Positions 8,164-15,867 of a stretch of DNA of 64,000 nt are shown here, one piece after another (positions within the stretch are counted from its first letter, which is position 1; each line of letters starts with the position of its first letter). A model generated the notes under the pieces. It searched no databases. It worked only from the letters and a program-made list of their open reading frames with translations, and was not told the DNA's origin. The position numbers were made by a program, and so were the translations under genes. The DNA is taken from NCBI RefSeq assembly GCF_017573465.1, contig NZ_JAGEPF010000018.1:124001-188000 (forward strand), read 5' to 3'. Source of the stretch: Actinomadura violacea. GTDB taxonomy: Bacteria; Actinomycetota; Actinomycetes; Streptosporangiales; Streptosporangiaceae.

Positions 8164-8420
8164 GCCGACTCCTGCAACTGCGCGGCGGCCGATCTCAGTG
8201 CGGGCCCGTGCACCTTCACGGCGATGCGGACGGTGCCCTCCGACAGGCCGGTGCGGCGTCCCACCTCGGCCTGGCTCAGCCCGTCCAGCAGATGCATGGC
8301 GGCCAGCGCCCGGTCGCGGCGCTTGTACATGTCGCCCATCGTGGCGAGCTGGACGATGCATTCGAGCGCCTCGCGCTCGTGCTGGGAAGTGGTGTTGGTC
8401 AGCGTCGTTTCTGCGGTCAC
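8160..8420 (-). CDS. Small HTH DNA-binding protein
   Basis: An 86-residue protein with a sigma-region-4/LuxR-like helix-turn-helix: GLSQAEVGRRTGLSEGTVRIAV, about residues 45-68. No clear ribosome site precedes the GTG, so it may be leaderless. It is coupled by GTGA to the DUF2637 gene. A 30-bp imperfect palindrome immediately upstream (8430-8459) is its most likely operator. Confidence 0.7.
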   Translation of the reverse strand: MTAETTLTNTTSQHEREALECIVQLATMGDMYKRRDRALAAMHLLDGLSQAEVGRRTGLSEGTVRIAVKVHGPALRSAAAQLQESA

Positions 8421-8429
8421 GGCACGGCA

Positions 8430-8459
8430 CCGTAGCCCGCAACGCGTTACGGGTTACGG
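8430..8459. promoter_or_regulatory. 30-bp imperfect palindrome, putative operator
   Basis: Two 13-base arms, CCGTAGCCCGCAA and TTACGGGTTACGG, around CGCG (two mismatches). It lies just upstream of the HTH gene, which fits autoregulation by that protein. Confidence 0.5.
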
Positions 8460-8485
8460 ACGACGCGCCGAGCGGGCGCATAAAG

Positions 8486-8517
8486 AACCGCCCCGGAACC
8501 TGGATCCCGGGGCGGTT
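8486..8517. terminator. Hairpin terminator
   Basis: A perfect 11-bp stem AACCGCCCCGG with its complement and a 10-base loop, 16 bases beyond the stop of the gene ending at 8533. Confidence 0.6.
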
Positions 8518-8532
8518 GATGTCGGTCTGGCA

Positions 8533-9648
8533 TCAGATGAGCGCATCGCGCTCCAATGAGAAGAACCGGACCACGGCGTCCTCCACGCCCGGGTCGCTGT
8601 GACTGTCCTCGAAGGCGATGTCCTTGGAGTCCTTCAAGACGTCGGTGAACACCGCTTCCCGGGACGTGCCGGGCGCCACGTAGTAGCGGTCGAACCAGGT
8701 GCGCGACTCCCGGTGGCCCTGCACGGAGTCCCATTCGATCGTGAGCACGTAGTGGTAGGCGATCAGCCCGTCCCTCTGCCCCGCCGCAGCGGAGTTGTTG
8801 GTCCGGCGGGCGGCGTCCACGGCGTCGGCCAGGTTGATCCTGTCGTCCCGCATCGCCGCGGCGAGGGCCCGGCCCACGTCGGCCACGGCCACCATCGGCG
8901 CGTCCACGTCCGTGGGCGCGGGTTCGGGGACGGGGGTGAGGTTGGCGTGGCCGGGCTGCTCGGGGACGCCCAGCGGGTCGCCCTCACGGGCGGCGTACTC
9001 GGCGCGCAGCCCGCGCATCAACGCCAGCACCTCGGCCAGGGAGGCACACAGCGCGGCCCGCTGCACCTGCTCGCCGCTGCCCTCCTCCTCCCAGAGGGCT
9101 TCCACCTCGAAGGCCAGGCAGTCCGGGTCGCTCTTGGCGGGCACCGTCATGTCGGGGCGCGGCGGCTGGTAGCCCCAGTAGGCCGAGACGAGATAGGTCA
9201 TCTCCGGCTCGTACTTGTTCCCGGCCGCCACCATCGTCAGCTCCTCGCGGCGCCGGTCGCTGTTCCAGCCGAAATCGACGTGGTCGAAGTGGACGTCGGC
9301 CTTCAACGCCTCGGCCATCCCCCTCAGCGCCTCGTCCCGCCTCCTCTCCTCGTGGCGGGAGTGGTGGGAGGCGATCTCCCAGAAGTCGACGTCGTGGAGC
9401 GCGCCGGCGATCGTCTCGCCGATGTTGAACGTCGCGTCCACGGCGTCGGGGCCGTAGAACCGCTCGCCCTGGAAGCCGATGCCGGTGCCGTCCAGGGCGG
9501 CGTCGATGGCGCGCCGGTAGTGGTCCTCCAGGCTGATGTGGTTGTAGTCGCCGGCCTTGTCGCCCAGGGCGCGGCGGACGTAGTCGCTGAAGTCGGCGGC
9601 GCCCAGCGTGTCGCCGGTGTGCTGCAGGAACGTGCCGTAGTCGGCCAT
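8533..9648 (-). CDS. Hypothetical protein, 371 aa
   Basis: No family recognised. A soluble, acidic protein with Asp/His-rich stretches (for example ALKADVHFDHVDFGW, about 115-130) and a C-terminal third resembling a small alpha/beta domain. ATG with GAAAGG about 11 bases upstream. It follows the 98-aa gene (9717-10013) on the same transcript, although a hairpin at 9681-9707 lies between them. Confidence 0.7.
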   Translation of the reverse strand: MADYGTFLQHTGDTLGAADFSDYVRRALGDKAGDYNHISLEDHYRRAIDAALDGTGIGFQGERFYGPDAVDATFNIGETIAGALHDVDFWEIASHHSRHEERRRDEALRGMAEALKADVHFDHVDFGWNSDRRREELTMVAAGNKYEPEMTYLVSAYWGYQPPRPDMTVPAKSDPDCLAFEVEALWEEEGSGEQVQRAALCASLAEVLALMRGLRAEYAAREGDPLGVPEQPGHANLTPVPEPAPTDVDAPMVAVADVGRALAAAMRDDRINLADAVDAARRTNNSAAAGQRDGLIAYHYVLTIEWDSVQGHRESRTWFDRYYVAPGTSREAVFTDVLKDSKDIAFEDSHSDPGVEDAVVRFFSLERDALI

Positions 9649-9680
9649 GGGGTTCGCCTTTCGGAAGGTCGGACGATGTC

Positions 9681-9707
9681 GGCCCCCGCCCGGCATGGGC
9701 GGGGGCC
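9681..9707. terminator. GC hairpin between two minus-strand genes
   Basis: Perfect 11-bp stem GGCCCCCGCCC with a 5-base loop, directly after the stop of the 98-aa gene. It probably attenuates readthrough into the 371-aa gene. Confidence 0.5.
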
Positions 9708-9716
9708 GTGCCGGGG

Positions 9717-10013
9717 TCACCAGATGAGCATGGCCCCGGTGGGAAGGTCGATGATGGAGGCGGCGGGCCCCAGGTCGAACTGGGCCGACGCGGTGTCGAG
9801 CACCTCGGCCGCCATGTGCCGGTAGTTGCCGCCGGTGATGTCGACCACCACGGCGCGGTCGCTCTTGGTCCACGCCACCAGGGTGCGGACGGCGGCGTGG
9901 CGGGCCGGGCGGTACTCGGCGAGTCCGTCGTCATGGGCGAGGGCGGCGATGCGGCCGTCGATGACGTCGGTGGCGGCGGCGGTGAGGGCCTGCGCGGTGG
10001 CGGCGTGCTGCAC
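9717..10013 (-). CDS. Hypothetical protein, 98 aa
   Basis: Unrecognised protein, likely alpha/beta. The GTG start has AAGGAG 6 bases upstream and lies directly behind a class A hairpin leader. Confidence 0.6.
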   Translation of the reverse strand: MQHAATAQALTAAATDVIDGRIAALAHDDGLAEYRPARHAAVRTLVAWTKSDRAVVVDITGGNYRHMAAEVLDTASAQFDLGPAASIIDLPTGAMLIW

Positions 10014-10094
10014 GGTCTGCTCCTTGAGTCCGGGTCCCGGGTGCTTCTCCCGGGGCCACCACTTTATTGTGGGGTCGGTTAACGCCTATCGCAA
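10014..10094 (-). promoter_or_regulatory. Class A promoter with 5' hairpin leader
   Basis: -35 TTGCGA (10094-10089), 17 bp with GTTAACCGACC, -10 CACAAT (10071-10066), CCCCGGG hairpin with GAAGCAC in the loop region, then AAGGAG. Confidence 0.75.
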
Positions 10095-10478
10095 GGGTCG
10101 CCAGTGGACGGGGCCGTGGATGTCGCTCCAGTACGCGCGGAACTTGTGCGCCGCGTCGTCGCCCACGGTCCACCGCGCCACCGCCTCGGGCGCGGCGCGC
10201 ATCGCGGCCGAGGCCAGGTCCGCCAGCGGCGCCCCGACCTCGTCCTGCGCCAGCGCCTCCAGCGCCTGCGCTTCCCGCTCGAACGCGCGGGCGCGGCCCT
10301 CCCTGCCGACCTTGGTGGTGGTCAGGTACTCCTTGGCCACGAACGCGGCGAACTCCTTCGCGCGCTCGTAGGCGACGCGCAGTTCGGTGCGGCGGGCGAG
10401 CGCGGCCCGGTACGCCTCCACCTGCGGAATGCCGGTGGCGACCTGCATGTCCACGAGCATGTCCGGCGGCGTGTGCAC
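10086..10478 (-). CDS. Hypothetical protein, 130 aa
   Basis: Unrecognised helical protein, rich in Ala, Glu and Arg, possibly coiled-coil in residues about 20-75. GTG start with GAGGAG upstream. It is the second gene after the SWIM protein, separated from it by a hairpin at 10506-10540. Its 3' end runs into the -35 of the next class A promoter. Confidence 0.6.
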   Translation of the reverse strand: MHTPPDMLVDMQVATGIPQVEAYRAALARRTELRVAYERAKEFAAFVAKEYLTTTKVGREGRARAFEREAQALEALAQDEVGAPLADLASAAMRAAPEAVARWTVGDDAAHKFRAYWSDIHGPVHWRPLR

Positions 10479-10505
10479 CTGGCGCTCCTCTCGCTGGGTG
10501 TGGGA

Positions 10506-10540
10506 CCGGCCCCCGGGCGGAGCAGTTGCCCGGGGGCCGG
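10506..10540. terminator. GC hairpin after SWIM gene
   Basis: Perfect 13-bp stem CCGGCCCCCGGGC with a 9-base loop just beyond the stop at 10545. Likely partial terminator. Confidence 0.5.
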
Positions 10541-10544
10541 TGGT

Positions 10545-10928
10545 TCAGGAACCGGCGGCGGCGATGTCGGCGCTGGCGGTGTTGGCGGTGACTGCGTTGG
10601 CTTTGGCCTCGGCCAGCAGCCGGGTGAGTTCCCGGTGGGGCACCGAGGCCAGGATGGCGGCGGCCCGCTGCTGCTCGGCGGCGGCGGCGACCTCCTCGGC
10701 GGTGGCCACGCGGCGCCACCCGCGCATCGAGGCGTGGACGGCCAGGATGTGCTTGCACAGGTGCGGCTCTTCGTCGTTTGCCTTGTCGCGGTACTGGAAG
10801 TCCGGGCAGGTGCAGTGCGGCATGGTGACCACGTAGCTGCCGTGCGGGTTCTTGCCCGCCTTGTCGGCCTGCACCTCCACCTGGAGAGGGCGGATGATCA
10901 GGTCGCTCATGGGCTCGCGCGCTGGCAT
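10545..10928 (-). CDS. SWIM-type zinc-finger protein
   Basis: A 127-residue protein with the SWIM signature CxCxnCxH: HCTCPDFQ then HLCKHILAVH (about residues 36-68). SWIM domains bind zinc and mediate DNA or protein contacts. The helical C-terminus is unassigned. ATG with AAGGAG 6 bases upstream, behind a class A promoter. Role unknown. Confidence 0.75.
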   Translation of the reverse strand: MPAREPMSDLIIRPLQVEVQADKAGKNPHGSYVVTMPHCTCPDFQYRDKANDEEPHLCKHILAVHASMRGWRRVATAEEVAAAAEQQRAAAILASVPHRELTRLLAEAKANAVTANTASADIAAAGS

Positions 10929-11005
10929 GAAGGCTCCTTGACGTCGGGCCCGGGTGCTCTTCCCGGGCACCACTTCATTGTATGGTCGGTTAACATGCGC
11001 CGCAA
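10929..11005 (-). promoter_or_regulatory. Class A promoter with 5' hairpin leader
   Basis: -35 TTGCGG (11005-11000), 17 bp with GTTAACCGACC, -10 TACAAT (10982-10977), CCCGGG hairpin and AAGGAG. Confidence 0.75.
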
Positions 11006-11041
11006 GGCGATGCGGTGGCGTGTTCGCTGGTGGCGGGCGGG

Positions 11042-12100
11042 TCAGGGGCCGTCGGGCAGCGCCACGGTGCCGTCGGGCTCGATGGCTTCCTCGGCGCGCA
11101 GGACCGCTTCCTGCAGAGCGGCGATGGTCACCGCGACCGCGTCGGCGCCGTACTGGAACTCGGTGGTCTGCAGGACGCCGAGGATGTCGCGCCAGCACCG
11201 GTCGGCGAGGCGGAGCTGCACCACCTGGTCGGCGGGGTGGTGCCAGGCCCGCTGCCCGATCATGGCAGCCTGCTGGTTCCAGGTCTCGATGCGGGTCAGG
11301 CACTCCTCGCGGCGGGCGGGGTCGGCCTGCCCGGACATGACGCGGGCTTCGAGCGCCATCCGGTTACGCAGGTGGCCGGCGACGGCGCAGGCCGCCTCGG
11401 CGGGCAGGAACACGATCATCGCGTTGCCCTGGATTCGGGGAGTCATGGCCATCGATCCTTCCGGGTCGAGAGCGATCCGGTGGGCGGTCTTCAGACACGT
11501 CTTGCAGGTGGGGACGCGATCCTGGCCGTCGTCGTCGCGCTCCAACCCGCGCAGCGGGTCCCGGCTGGTGCCGTTGCGCGGGGACACGCGTCGGCTGGCC
11601 GCCGAGCCCTGCGGCTCGCACAGCGCGTTGCGGGCCGGGCGGTACAGCCGCCCGACGCGCAGCTCCGCGGCGACCACGATGTGGTCGCCGCCGGACTGGT
11701 AGGTGTGGTCGTGCACGAGCGTCCAGTTGTGCCCGACGATCACCGGCACCGGCAGCCGGTCTTGCAGCTCGTGCCAGACCTCACGGCGGGCGGCGTCGGC
11801 TTCGGCGGCGGCTCGCTCGCGTTCCTGCCGGGCGCGGTCGGCGGTGGCGCGGCGCTCCAGCGCGGTGGCCGGGACGGGCCGGTCGGGTTCGGCGTCCAGC
11901 GCCAGCGCCAGCAGCTCGATCTCCCAGTCCTGCAGCTCGCGCAGGCCCGGGTAGGAGCGGCCGAGGATCGCCGTCGCCCACTCGGTGTGGAACCCGGTCG
12001 TGCGCACCTTGCGCAGCGCGTCGGGATCGATGAACCGGCCGTCGCGGCGCGCCTGCTCGCGGAGCCGCTCGAGATGGGCGGCGCTGAGGTTGGTGGCCAC
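11042..12100 (-). CDS. Hypothetical protein, 352 aa
   Basis: No family recognised. The N-terminal third is helical and charged (coiled-coil-like about 60-110). A central patch has CKTCLKTAHR (about 210-220), and the C-terminal third (from SMAMTPRIQGN) looks like a separate helical domain. Two GTG starts are possible. The one at 12106 overlaps the previous stop but is only 2 bases from AAGGAG, so 12100, at 8 bases, is preferred. It is the last of a coupled series 13054-11042. Confidence 0.6.
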   Translation of the reverse strand: MATNLSAAHLERLREQARRDGRFIDPDALRKVRTTGFHTEWATAILGRSYPGLRELQDWEIELLALALDAEPDRPVPATALERRATADRARQERERAAAEADAARREVWHELQDRLPVPVIVGHNWTLVHDHTYQSGGDHIVVAAELRVGRLYRPARNALCEPQGSAASRRVSPRNGTSRDPLRGLERDDDGQDRVPTCKTCLKTAHRIALDPEGSMAMTPRIQGNAMIVFLPAEAACAVAGHLRNRMALEARVMSGQADPARREECLTRIETWNQQAAMIGQRAWHHPADQVVQLRLADRCWRDILGVLQTTEFQYGADAVAVTIAALQEAVLRAEEAIEPDGTVALPDGP

Positions 12101-12102
12101 GG

Positions 12103-12333
12103 TCACCGCTCCTTGCGGCGGCGCAGGACGCCGGCGACGGCGGAGACGGCGTAGCCGATCGCGGCGGCTGCGGCGAGCGTCCAGCCGTACGGGGCCCCGG
12201 TGAGCACGACCAGCAGGCCGGCTGCGACCCCCAGCGGCACGAGGACGGGCATCTGGCGGCGGGTGCGGTGCACGGCCGTGCGCCACGGGTTCGGGCCGTT
12301 CGACATCGTTGGCTGGCGTTCGCTGGCGTTCAC
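12103..12333 (-). CDS. Small two-TM membrane protein
   Basis: A 76-residue protein with two hydrophobic segments (about residues 28-46 and 52-68) and a basic C-terminus (LRRRKER). The GTG start overlaps the upstream stop (GTGA) with AAGGAGG upstream; an internal ATG is less likely. Unknown function, perhaps a Spd-like or holin-like membrane component. Confidence 0.6.
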   Translation of the reverse strand: MNASERQPTMSNGPNPWRTAVHRTRRQMPVLVPLGVAAGLLVVLTGAPYGWTLAAAAAIGYAVSAVAGVLRRRKER

Positions 12334-12803
12334 TCGCCCTCCTTGACGAGGCGGAGTTCCTCGGGGCGGTGCCAGCGTCGCCCGCCGTGCGTCCACGCGA
12401 CGAGCACACACTCCCTGATGCCGTAGATGTCGACGTTGAGCGCGGCAGTGCCTTCGGTGCGCTCGATGGCGCTGGGTTCCACGACGGTCCCGAAGATGCG
12501 CGGGCCCTGCCTGGTCGTCACCTGGGCGCCGACCAGCTCCCGGGGGAACCCGTGCTGCTCGCGCAGCGCCCGGAGTCTCGGGGTGGCCAGCTTGGTTTCG
12601 TGGAGGGCGGCGCGGGCGTTGATGACTCGCTGAGCGCACGCCACCGCGTCAGCCCGGTTGTCGTACGCGCGGCCCTTGATCTGCTCGGTTCTGGTGGCGT
12701 GCACGCCGGTCTGTGGGCCGTAGTCGATGACGGGCACGTACGGCCAGCGTGGGTTGCGGCCCCGCTTGGCGGCCTTGGCGGTGCCGAAGTCCGGCTCGTT
12801 CAC
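12330..12803 (-). CDS. Hypothetical protein, 157 aa
   Basis: Unrecognised basic protein, helical in the middle (about 45-90). The C-terminus reads VAWTHGGRRWHRPEELR and may be a small beta domain. GTG overlaps the preceding stop (GTGA). Confidence 0.6.
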   Translation of the reverse strand: MNEPDFGTAKAAKRGRNPRWPYVPVIDYGPQTGVHATRTEQIKGRAYDNRADAVACAQRVINARAALHETKLATPRLRALREQHGFPRELVGAQVTTRQGPRIFGTVVEPSAIERTEGTAALNVDIYGIRECVLVAWTHGGRRWHRPEELRLVKEGE

Positions 12804-13054
12804 CAGGCCCCCTCGGTGTGGACGGTGACGCGGCCGGTGGGCGGCGTGACGGTGATGGTGATGTGCGCCTCGCTCAGCATCGCGCGGATGTCGTCGGCCA
12901 CCCGGAACTCGTTGTTCGCGTCCACGCTGCCCATCAGGTGCTCGGACACGAACCTCTGCACGTCCATGTCGTCGAGGTCGGCCAGCAGGTGCTCGATGAA
13001 TCGGCCGGCGAACCCGGCGATGGTGGCGGACGGGTACTCGCTGCGGCGGTTCAC
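12800..13054 (-). CDS. Hypothetical protein, 84 aa
   Basis: Unrecognised small acidic protein. GTG start with GGAGGG 7 bases upstream. It is the first of a chain of four genes linked by GTGA overlaps down to 11042. Confidence 0.6.
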   Translation of the reverse strand: MNRRSEYPSATIAGFAGRFIEHLLADLDDMDVQRFVSEHLMGSVDANNEFRVADDIRAMLSEAHITITVTPPTGRVTVHTEGAW

Positions 13055-13088
13055 GGTGGGGTCCCTCCGGGGTCTTGGGTGCTGGTGA

Positions 13089-13244
13089 TCAGTTCTTGGG
13101 CCGGACGCGGTACTGCGAGCCGGTGATCCGGTTGGCGATCCACTCCAGGGCCTTGGTCTGGCAGTCCTCGCCGGTGAAGGTCTTCACCGGCTTCCACTGG
13201 CCGTCTGCGTCGTAGCGTTCGACGTCGCACTCCGTGGTGCTCAC
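13089..13244 (-). CDS. Hypothetical protein, 51 aa
   Basis: Small protein with two cysteines, unrecognised. GTG with GGAGGAG 5 bases upstream, so a real start is likely. It follows the 73-aa gene across a hairpin. Confidence 0.6.
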   Translation of the reverse strand: MSTTECDVERYDADGQWKPVKTFTGEDCQTKALEWIANRITGSQYRVRPKN

Positions 13245-13268
13245 GGCTCCTCCGTTCCAGACAGGTGG

Positions 13269-13300
13269 CGCCGGGCCCGCCCGGCGGGGCGGGCCCGGCG
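13269..13300. terminator. GC hairpin between two minus-strand genes
   Basis: Perfect 13-bp stem CGCCGGGCCCGCC with a 6-base loop, just downstream of the stop at 13307. Confidence 0.5.
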
Positions 13301-13306
13301 GCGGGG

Positions 13307-13528
13307 CTACAGCTTGATGGTGGTGGGGCGGGCGGCGCGGTAGTCGTTGGTCATCGTCACCCCGGCGAGGGTGCGGCGGGTGATGGTGACGAACCCGGTG
13401 CGCCCCTCGGTGGGCTTGGCGTCGCCGACGGCGGTGGCCCACCCGGTGTCGGTGCGGAACTGCTGGCCGTCGTGCACGTCGCCCATGGTGGCGGGGCGGA
13501 CAGTGCGGGGTGCGATGGCGGTGACCAT
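13307..13528 (-). CDS. Hypothetical protein, 73 aa
   Basis: Unrecognised, predicted beta-rich, basic. ATG with AAGGAG 6 bases upstream behind a class A leader. The upstream in-frame extension is the leader hairpin and a divergent promoter, and is not coding. Confidence 0.6.
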   Translation of the reverse strand: MVTAIAPRTVRPATMGDVHDGQQFRTDTGWATAVGDAKPTEGRTGFVTITRRTLAGVTMTNDYRAARPTTIKL

Positions 13529-13606
13529 GTGCTGCTCCTTGACCTTGGGCCCGGGTGCTCTTCCCGGGCACACCCTCAATGTATGGTCGGTTAACGCCGA
13601 ACGCAA
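13529..13606 (-). promoter_or_regulatory. Class A promoter, left half of divergent pair
   Basis: -35 TTGCGT (13606-13601), 17 bp with GTTAACCGACC, -10 TACATT (13583-13578), hairpin CCCGGG and AAGGAG. Only 10 bp separate its -35 from that of the plus-strand class A promoter, so the two would be controlled together. Confidence 0.75.
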
Positions 13607-13616
13607 GGAGGCGGGG

Positions 13617-13695
13617 TTGACTTCCTTGTTAACCTGACCCACATTGAAGACGCGGCCCGGTTGAAGCACCCGGGCCCTGGATCAAGGAGCAGCGG
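13617..13695 (+). promoter_or_regulatory. Class A promoter, right half of divergent pair
   Basis: -35 TTGACT (13617-13622), 17 bp containing GTTAACCTGACC, -10 CACATT (13640-13645). The leader hairpin GGCCCGG/CCGGGCC has loop TTGAAGCAC, then AAGGAG. It is the only class A element with a near-consensus TTGACN -35. Confidence 0.75.
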
Positions 13696-14463
13696 ATGCC
13701 TTCCTTCCCCTCCCCCACGTGCGCGACCGTGCGGACCTTCGCCTACGGGATCGGCGTGAGCGGCGCGGCCAGCCTGGCGTGGGTGCGCCTCACCGGCGAG
13801 CACGCCAGCGTCGCCTACTACCTGCTGGCGCTGGTGCAGCTGTGCTGCGCGGGCGTGGTGCTGTACAAGACGAGCCGGACGGCGCGGACGCGGCGGGCAT
13901 GGTCGCGGGCCCGGACGCTGGCCGACCTGGGCCGCCTCACGGCCGACTGGCTGGAAGGCCGGCTGCCCACCACCCCCACCTACCACGGGCCGCCCGACCC
14001 CGAGACCCGCCCGGTGGCCGAGGTGCTGGCGCGGGTGAACCGCGCCGGGTACGTCACCGACGAGTCCCAGACGCACTGCGACATCCCGGCCGGGCAGGGC
14101 GGGCCCCGGCGGCAGCGCGACGCCGTCACGGGGTTCTGCGGCGAGGCGATGATGGAGCGGCTGCGGGAGCTGGCCGACCGGCACGGCCTGGAGTACCGGA
14201 TCCACCAGGGGTTCACGCGGCGCCGGTCGGGCGAGTGGGCCATCACGGTCAGCGAGTACGGGTCCTACGCCGACGACCTGGGCCGCCAGCAGGACCGCGC
14301 GGACCTGTCGTGGTGGGCGGCGGTGTGCTCGCCCCCGGCGCTGCTGGCGCTCAAGCGGGCGTGGCAGGTGACGCTCGTCGATCCGCGGTGGGACCGCCCC
14401 GGGTACCTGTGGCGGGTGCTGGAGGAAGTCGCGCAGACCACGGGCCGGTCACCCTTGCGATGA
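13696..14463 (+). CDS. DUF6919-like protein
   Basis: A 255-residue protein. An N-terminal hydrophobic stretch (about 10-60) precedes a region reading LTADWLEGRLPTTPTYHGP, then NRAGYVTDESQ. This matches the DUF6919 pattern common on actinobacterial plasmids and phages (function unknown). ATG with AAGGAG 5 bases upstream. Its last codons form the -35 of the next class A promoter (TTGCGA at 14455), so the two genes are probably regulated separately. Confidence 0.7.
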   Translation: MPSFPSPTCATVRTFAYGIGVSGAASLAWVRLTGEHASVAYYLLALVQLCCAGVVLYKTSRTARTRRAWSRARTLADLGRLTADWLEGRLPTTPTYHGPPDPETRPVAEVLARVNRAGYVTDESQTHCDIPAGQGGPRRQRDAVTGFCGEAMMERLRELADRHGLEYRIHQGFTRRRSGEWAITVSEYGSYADDLGRQQDRADLSWWAAVCSPPALLALKRAWQVTLVDPRWDRPGYLWRVLEEVAQTTGRSPLR

Positions 14464-14532
14464 TCGTTAACCGACCATACATTGAAGGTGTGCCCGGTTG
14501 AAGCACCCGGGCCCCAACCGCAAGGAGCAGCC
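14455..14532 (+). promoter_or_regulatory. Class A promoter with 5' hairpin leader
   Basis: -35 TTGCGA (14455-14460), 17 bp with GTTAACCGACC, -10 TACATT (14478-14483), hairpin CCCGG/CCGGG with loop TTGAAGCAC, then AAGGAG. A textbook member of the family. Confidence 0.8.
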
Positions 14533-14823
14533 GTGAGGTTTCCCGTGGGCACCCAGGAGTACGCCAGCGCCGTGCGCCGCACCCTCTCCCAGGACCCCGA
14601 CAGCATCGCCCGGTGGCTGACGCCGGTGTGCCCGGAGTGTGAGGAGAAGCCGGTCACGGCGGGCCCCGGCATCACCACGGCGGACGGGAAGATCGAGTAC
14701 GACCGGTGGGGCCACCTGGTGGTGGACGGGAACGTGGTGGTCGGCTGCGAGGCGTTCTGGGTGGTGTCCCCGGCGGTGGTGGGCGTGGCCGACTCGGCCG
14801 GCTGGTGCGACTGGACGGAGTAG
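14533..14823 (+). CDS. Hypothetical protein, 96 aa, CxxC motif
   Basis: Unrecognised. CPECEEKP (about 34-41) with later single cysteines could form a zinc site. GTG with AAGGAG 5 bases upstream. It ends at a strong bidirectional terminator. Confidence 0.6.
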   Translation: MRFPVGTQEYASAVRRTLSQDPDSIARWLTPVCPECEEKPVTAGPGITTADGKIEYDRWGHLVVDGNVVVGCEAFWVVSPAVVGVADSAGWCDWTE

Positions 14824-14838
14824 AACCCCGGGCACGAC

Positions 14839-14873
14839 GAAACCCCCGGTCCGCGTTGCGGGCCGGGGGTTTC
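14839..14873. terminator. Bidirectional intrinsic terminator
   Basis: Stem GAAACCCCCGG with its perfect complement, ending in a T-run on either strand. It separates the plus-strand pair from the convergent GntR gene. Confidence 0.75.
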
Positions 14874-15619
14874 TACGGTCCGTACAGGAAGTTGATTCCC
14901 GGGCCGGTGCGGTAGACGGCATGGCCGACCACCAGGCAGCGGGCGCCGGGGTCGAACAGCACGCGGCGGGTCTGGGTGAGCACCGTGGCGGTGTCGGGCA
15001 GCCCGAGCGTCTCGGTGTCGGCCTCGGTCGCGGTGCGGATGCGGATGTCGTCCAGCGGCGGCTGTGGGTGCGGCTGGGAGCCGGTGGCCTCGGCCACGAC
15101 CTGCACGGTATCGACCGGCTGCTTGCGCATCAGCGGGGTGGTGCGGGCGATGTCGAAGTCGACGTAGTCGGCGACGAAGGCCAGGGCGGTGCCGCCCTCG
15201 TCGCGGAACACGCGGGCGCGGCACACCGCCAGCCCGGACTCGCCGAGGCCGAGCAGCTCCCCGAGCCGGTAGGCGCCGACGTGCTCGTCGGGCTCGGCGG
15301 TGGCCACCGTGAGCGGGCTGGCCTGCGTGGTGGTGCACACGCGGGCGTTCAGGTCCCAGGTGGCGGTCAGCGAGCTGGTGACGAAGTAGCCGCGGCGCGG
15401 CCGGTTGACGATGAGCCCTTCGTCGATGAGCAGTTGCAGCGCGCGGCGCACGGTGTTGCGGGCGACGTTGTAGCGGGCGCACAGGTCGTGCTCGCTCGGC
15501 AGCGCGGTGTCCACCGGGTAGCGCCCGGACACGATGCCGTCGCGCAGTTCGCCGGCGATGAAGTCCTGGGTGCTCTGGGCCGCGCGCGGCGGCCGGGCGG
15601 GCTGCTGCGGTGTGGGCAC
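14873..15619 (-). CDS. GntR-family (HutC/UTRA) transcriptional regulator
   Basis: A 248-residue repressor. The winged HTH is at about residues 25-85 (LPSEHDLCARYNVARNTVRRAL, then a wing RPRRGYFV) and a UTRA effector-binding domain fills the rest. This is the KorSA/TraR-type architecture that represses transfer operons in actinomycete elements. It diverges from the translocase operon across an array of GTATAC/GTGTAC half-sites. GTG at 15619 is chosen for its GGAAAGGA; an in-frame TTG 54 bases upstream has none. Inducer unknown. Confidence 0.85.
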   Translation of the reverse strand: MPTPQQPARPPRAAQSTQDFIAGELRDGIVSGRYPVDTALPSEHDLCARYNVARNTVRRALQLLIDEGLIVNRPRRGYFVTSSLTATWDLNARVCTTTQASPLTVATAEPDEHVGAYRLGELLGLGESGLAVCRARVFRDEGGTALAFVADYVDFDIARTTPLMRKQPVDTVQVVAEATGSQPHPQPPLDDIRIRTATEADTETLGLPDTATVLTQTRRVLFDPGARCLVVGHAVYRTGPGINFLYGP

Positions 15620-15679
15620 GGGCGTGTTCCTTTCCGGCGGGAGCGGGGCGCGCGGCTGGCCATGGTCATTCAAGCAGGG

Positions 15680-15748
15680 TTGACAACCGATACGACATCT
15701 TGTTTATGATTCGGTGTACCAGGTATACCAAGGTGTACAAAGGTATAC
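15680..15748. promoter_or_regulatory. Divergent promoter and GntR operator array
   Basis: TTGACA (15680-15685) and TATGAT (15705-15710), 19 bp apart, form a possible plus-strand promoter. Four half-palindromes follow at 9-10 bp spacing: GTGTAC 15714, GTATAC 15723, GTGTAC 15733, GTATAC 15743. These resemble GntR/HutC operators and lie where the adjacent GntR protein would block the transfer operon. Confidence 0.7.
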
Positions 15749-15803
15749 TAGACGTGGCTGGGACCGGAGGCAAGGCCCCCGCCACCGACACAAGGGACCT
15801 TCA

Positions 15804-15860
15804 ATGACCTGCCGTAGCTCCTCGGCGCCGCCGCGCCCCACCACTTTCCAAGGACGGTGA
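15804..15860 (+). CDS. Possible 18-aa leader peptide
   Basis: An 18-codon frame with AAGGGA 7 bases upstream. Its last codons contain the AAGGA that serves the next gene. It may be a leader that sets translation of the transfer operon; it could also be chance. Confidence 0.25.
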   Translation: MTCRSSSAPPRPTTFQGR

Positions 15861-15867
15861 ATCGCCC

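Noticed and set aside
13591..14205. Minus-strand frame opposite the DUF6919 gene
   Set aside because: Shadow of the plus-strand gene, which has a promoter, hairpin leader and ribosome site.
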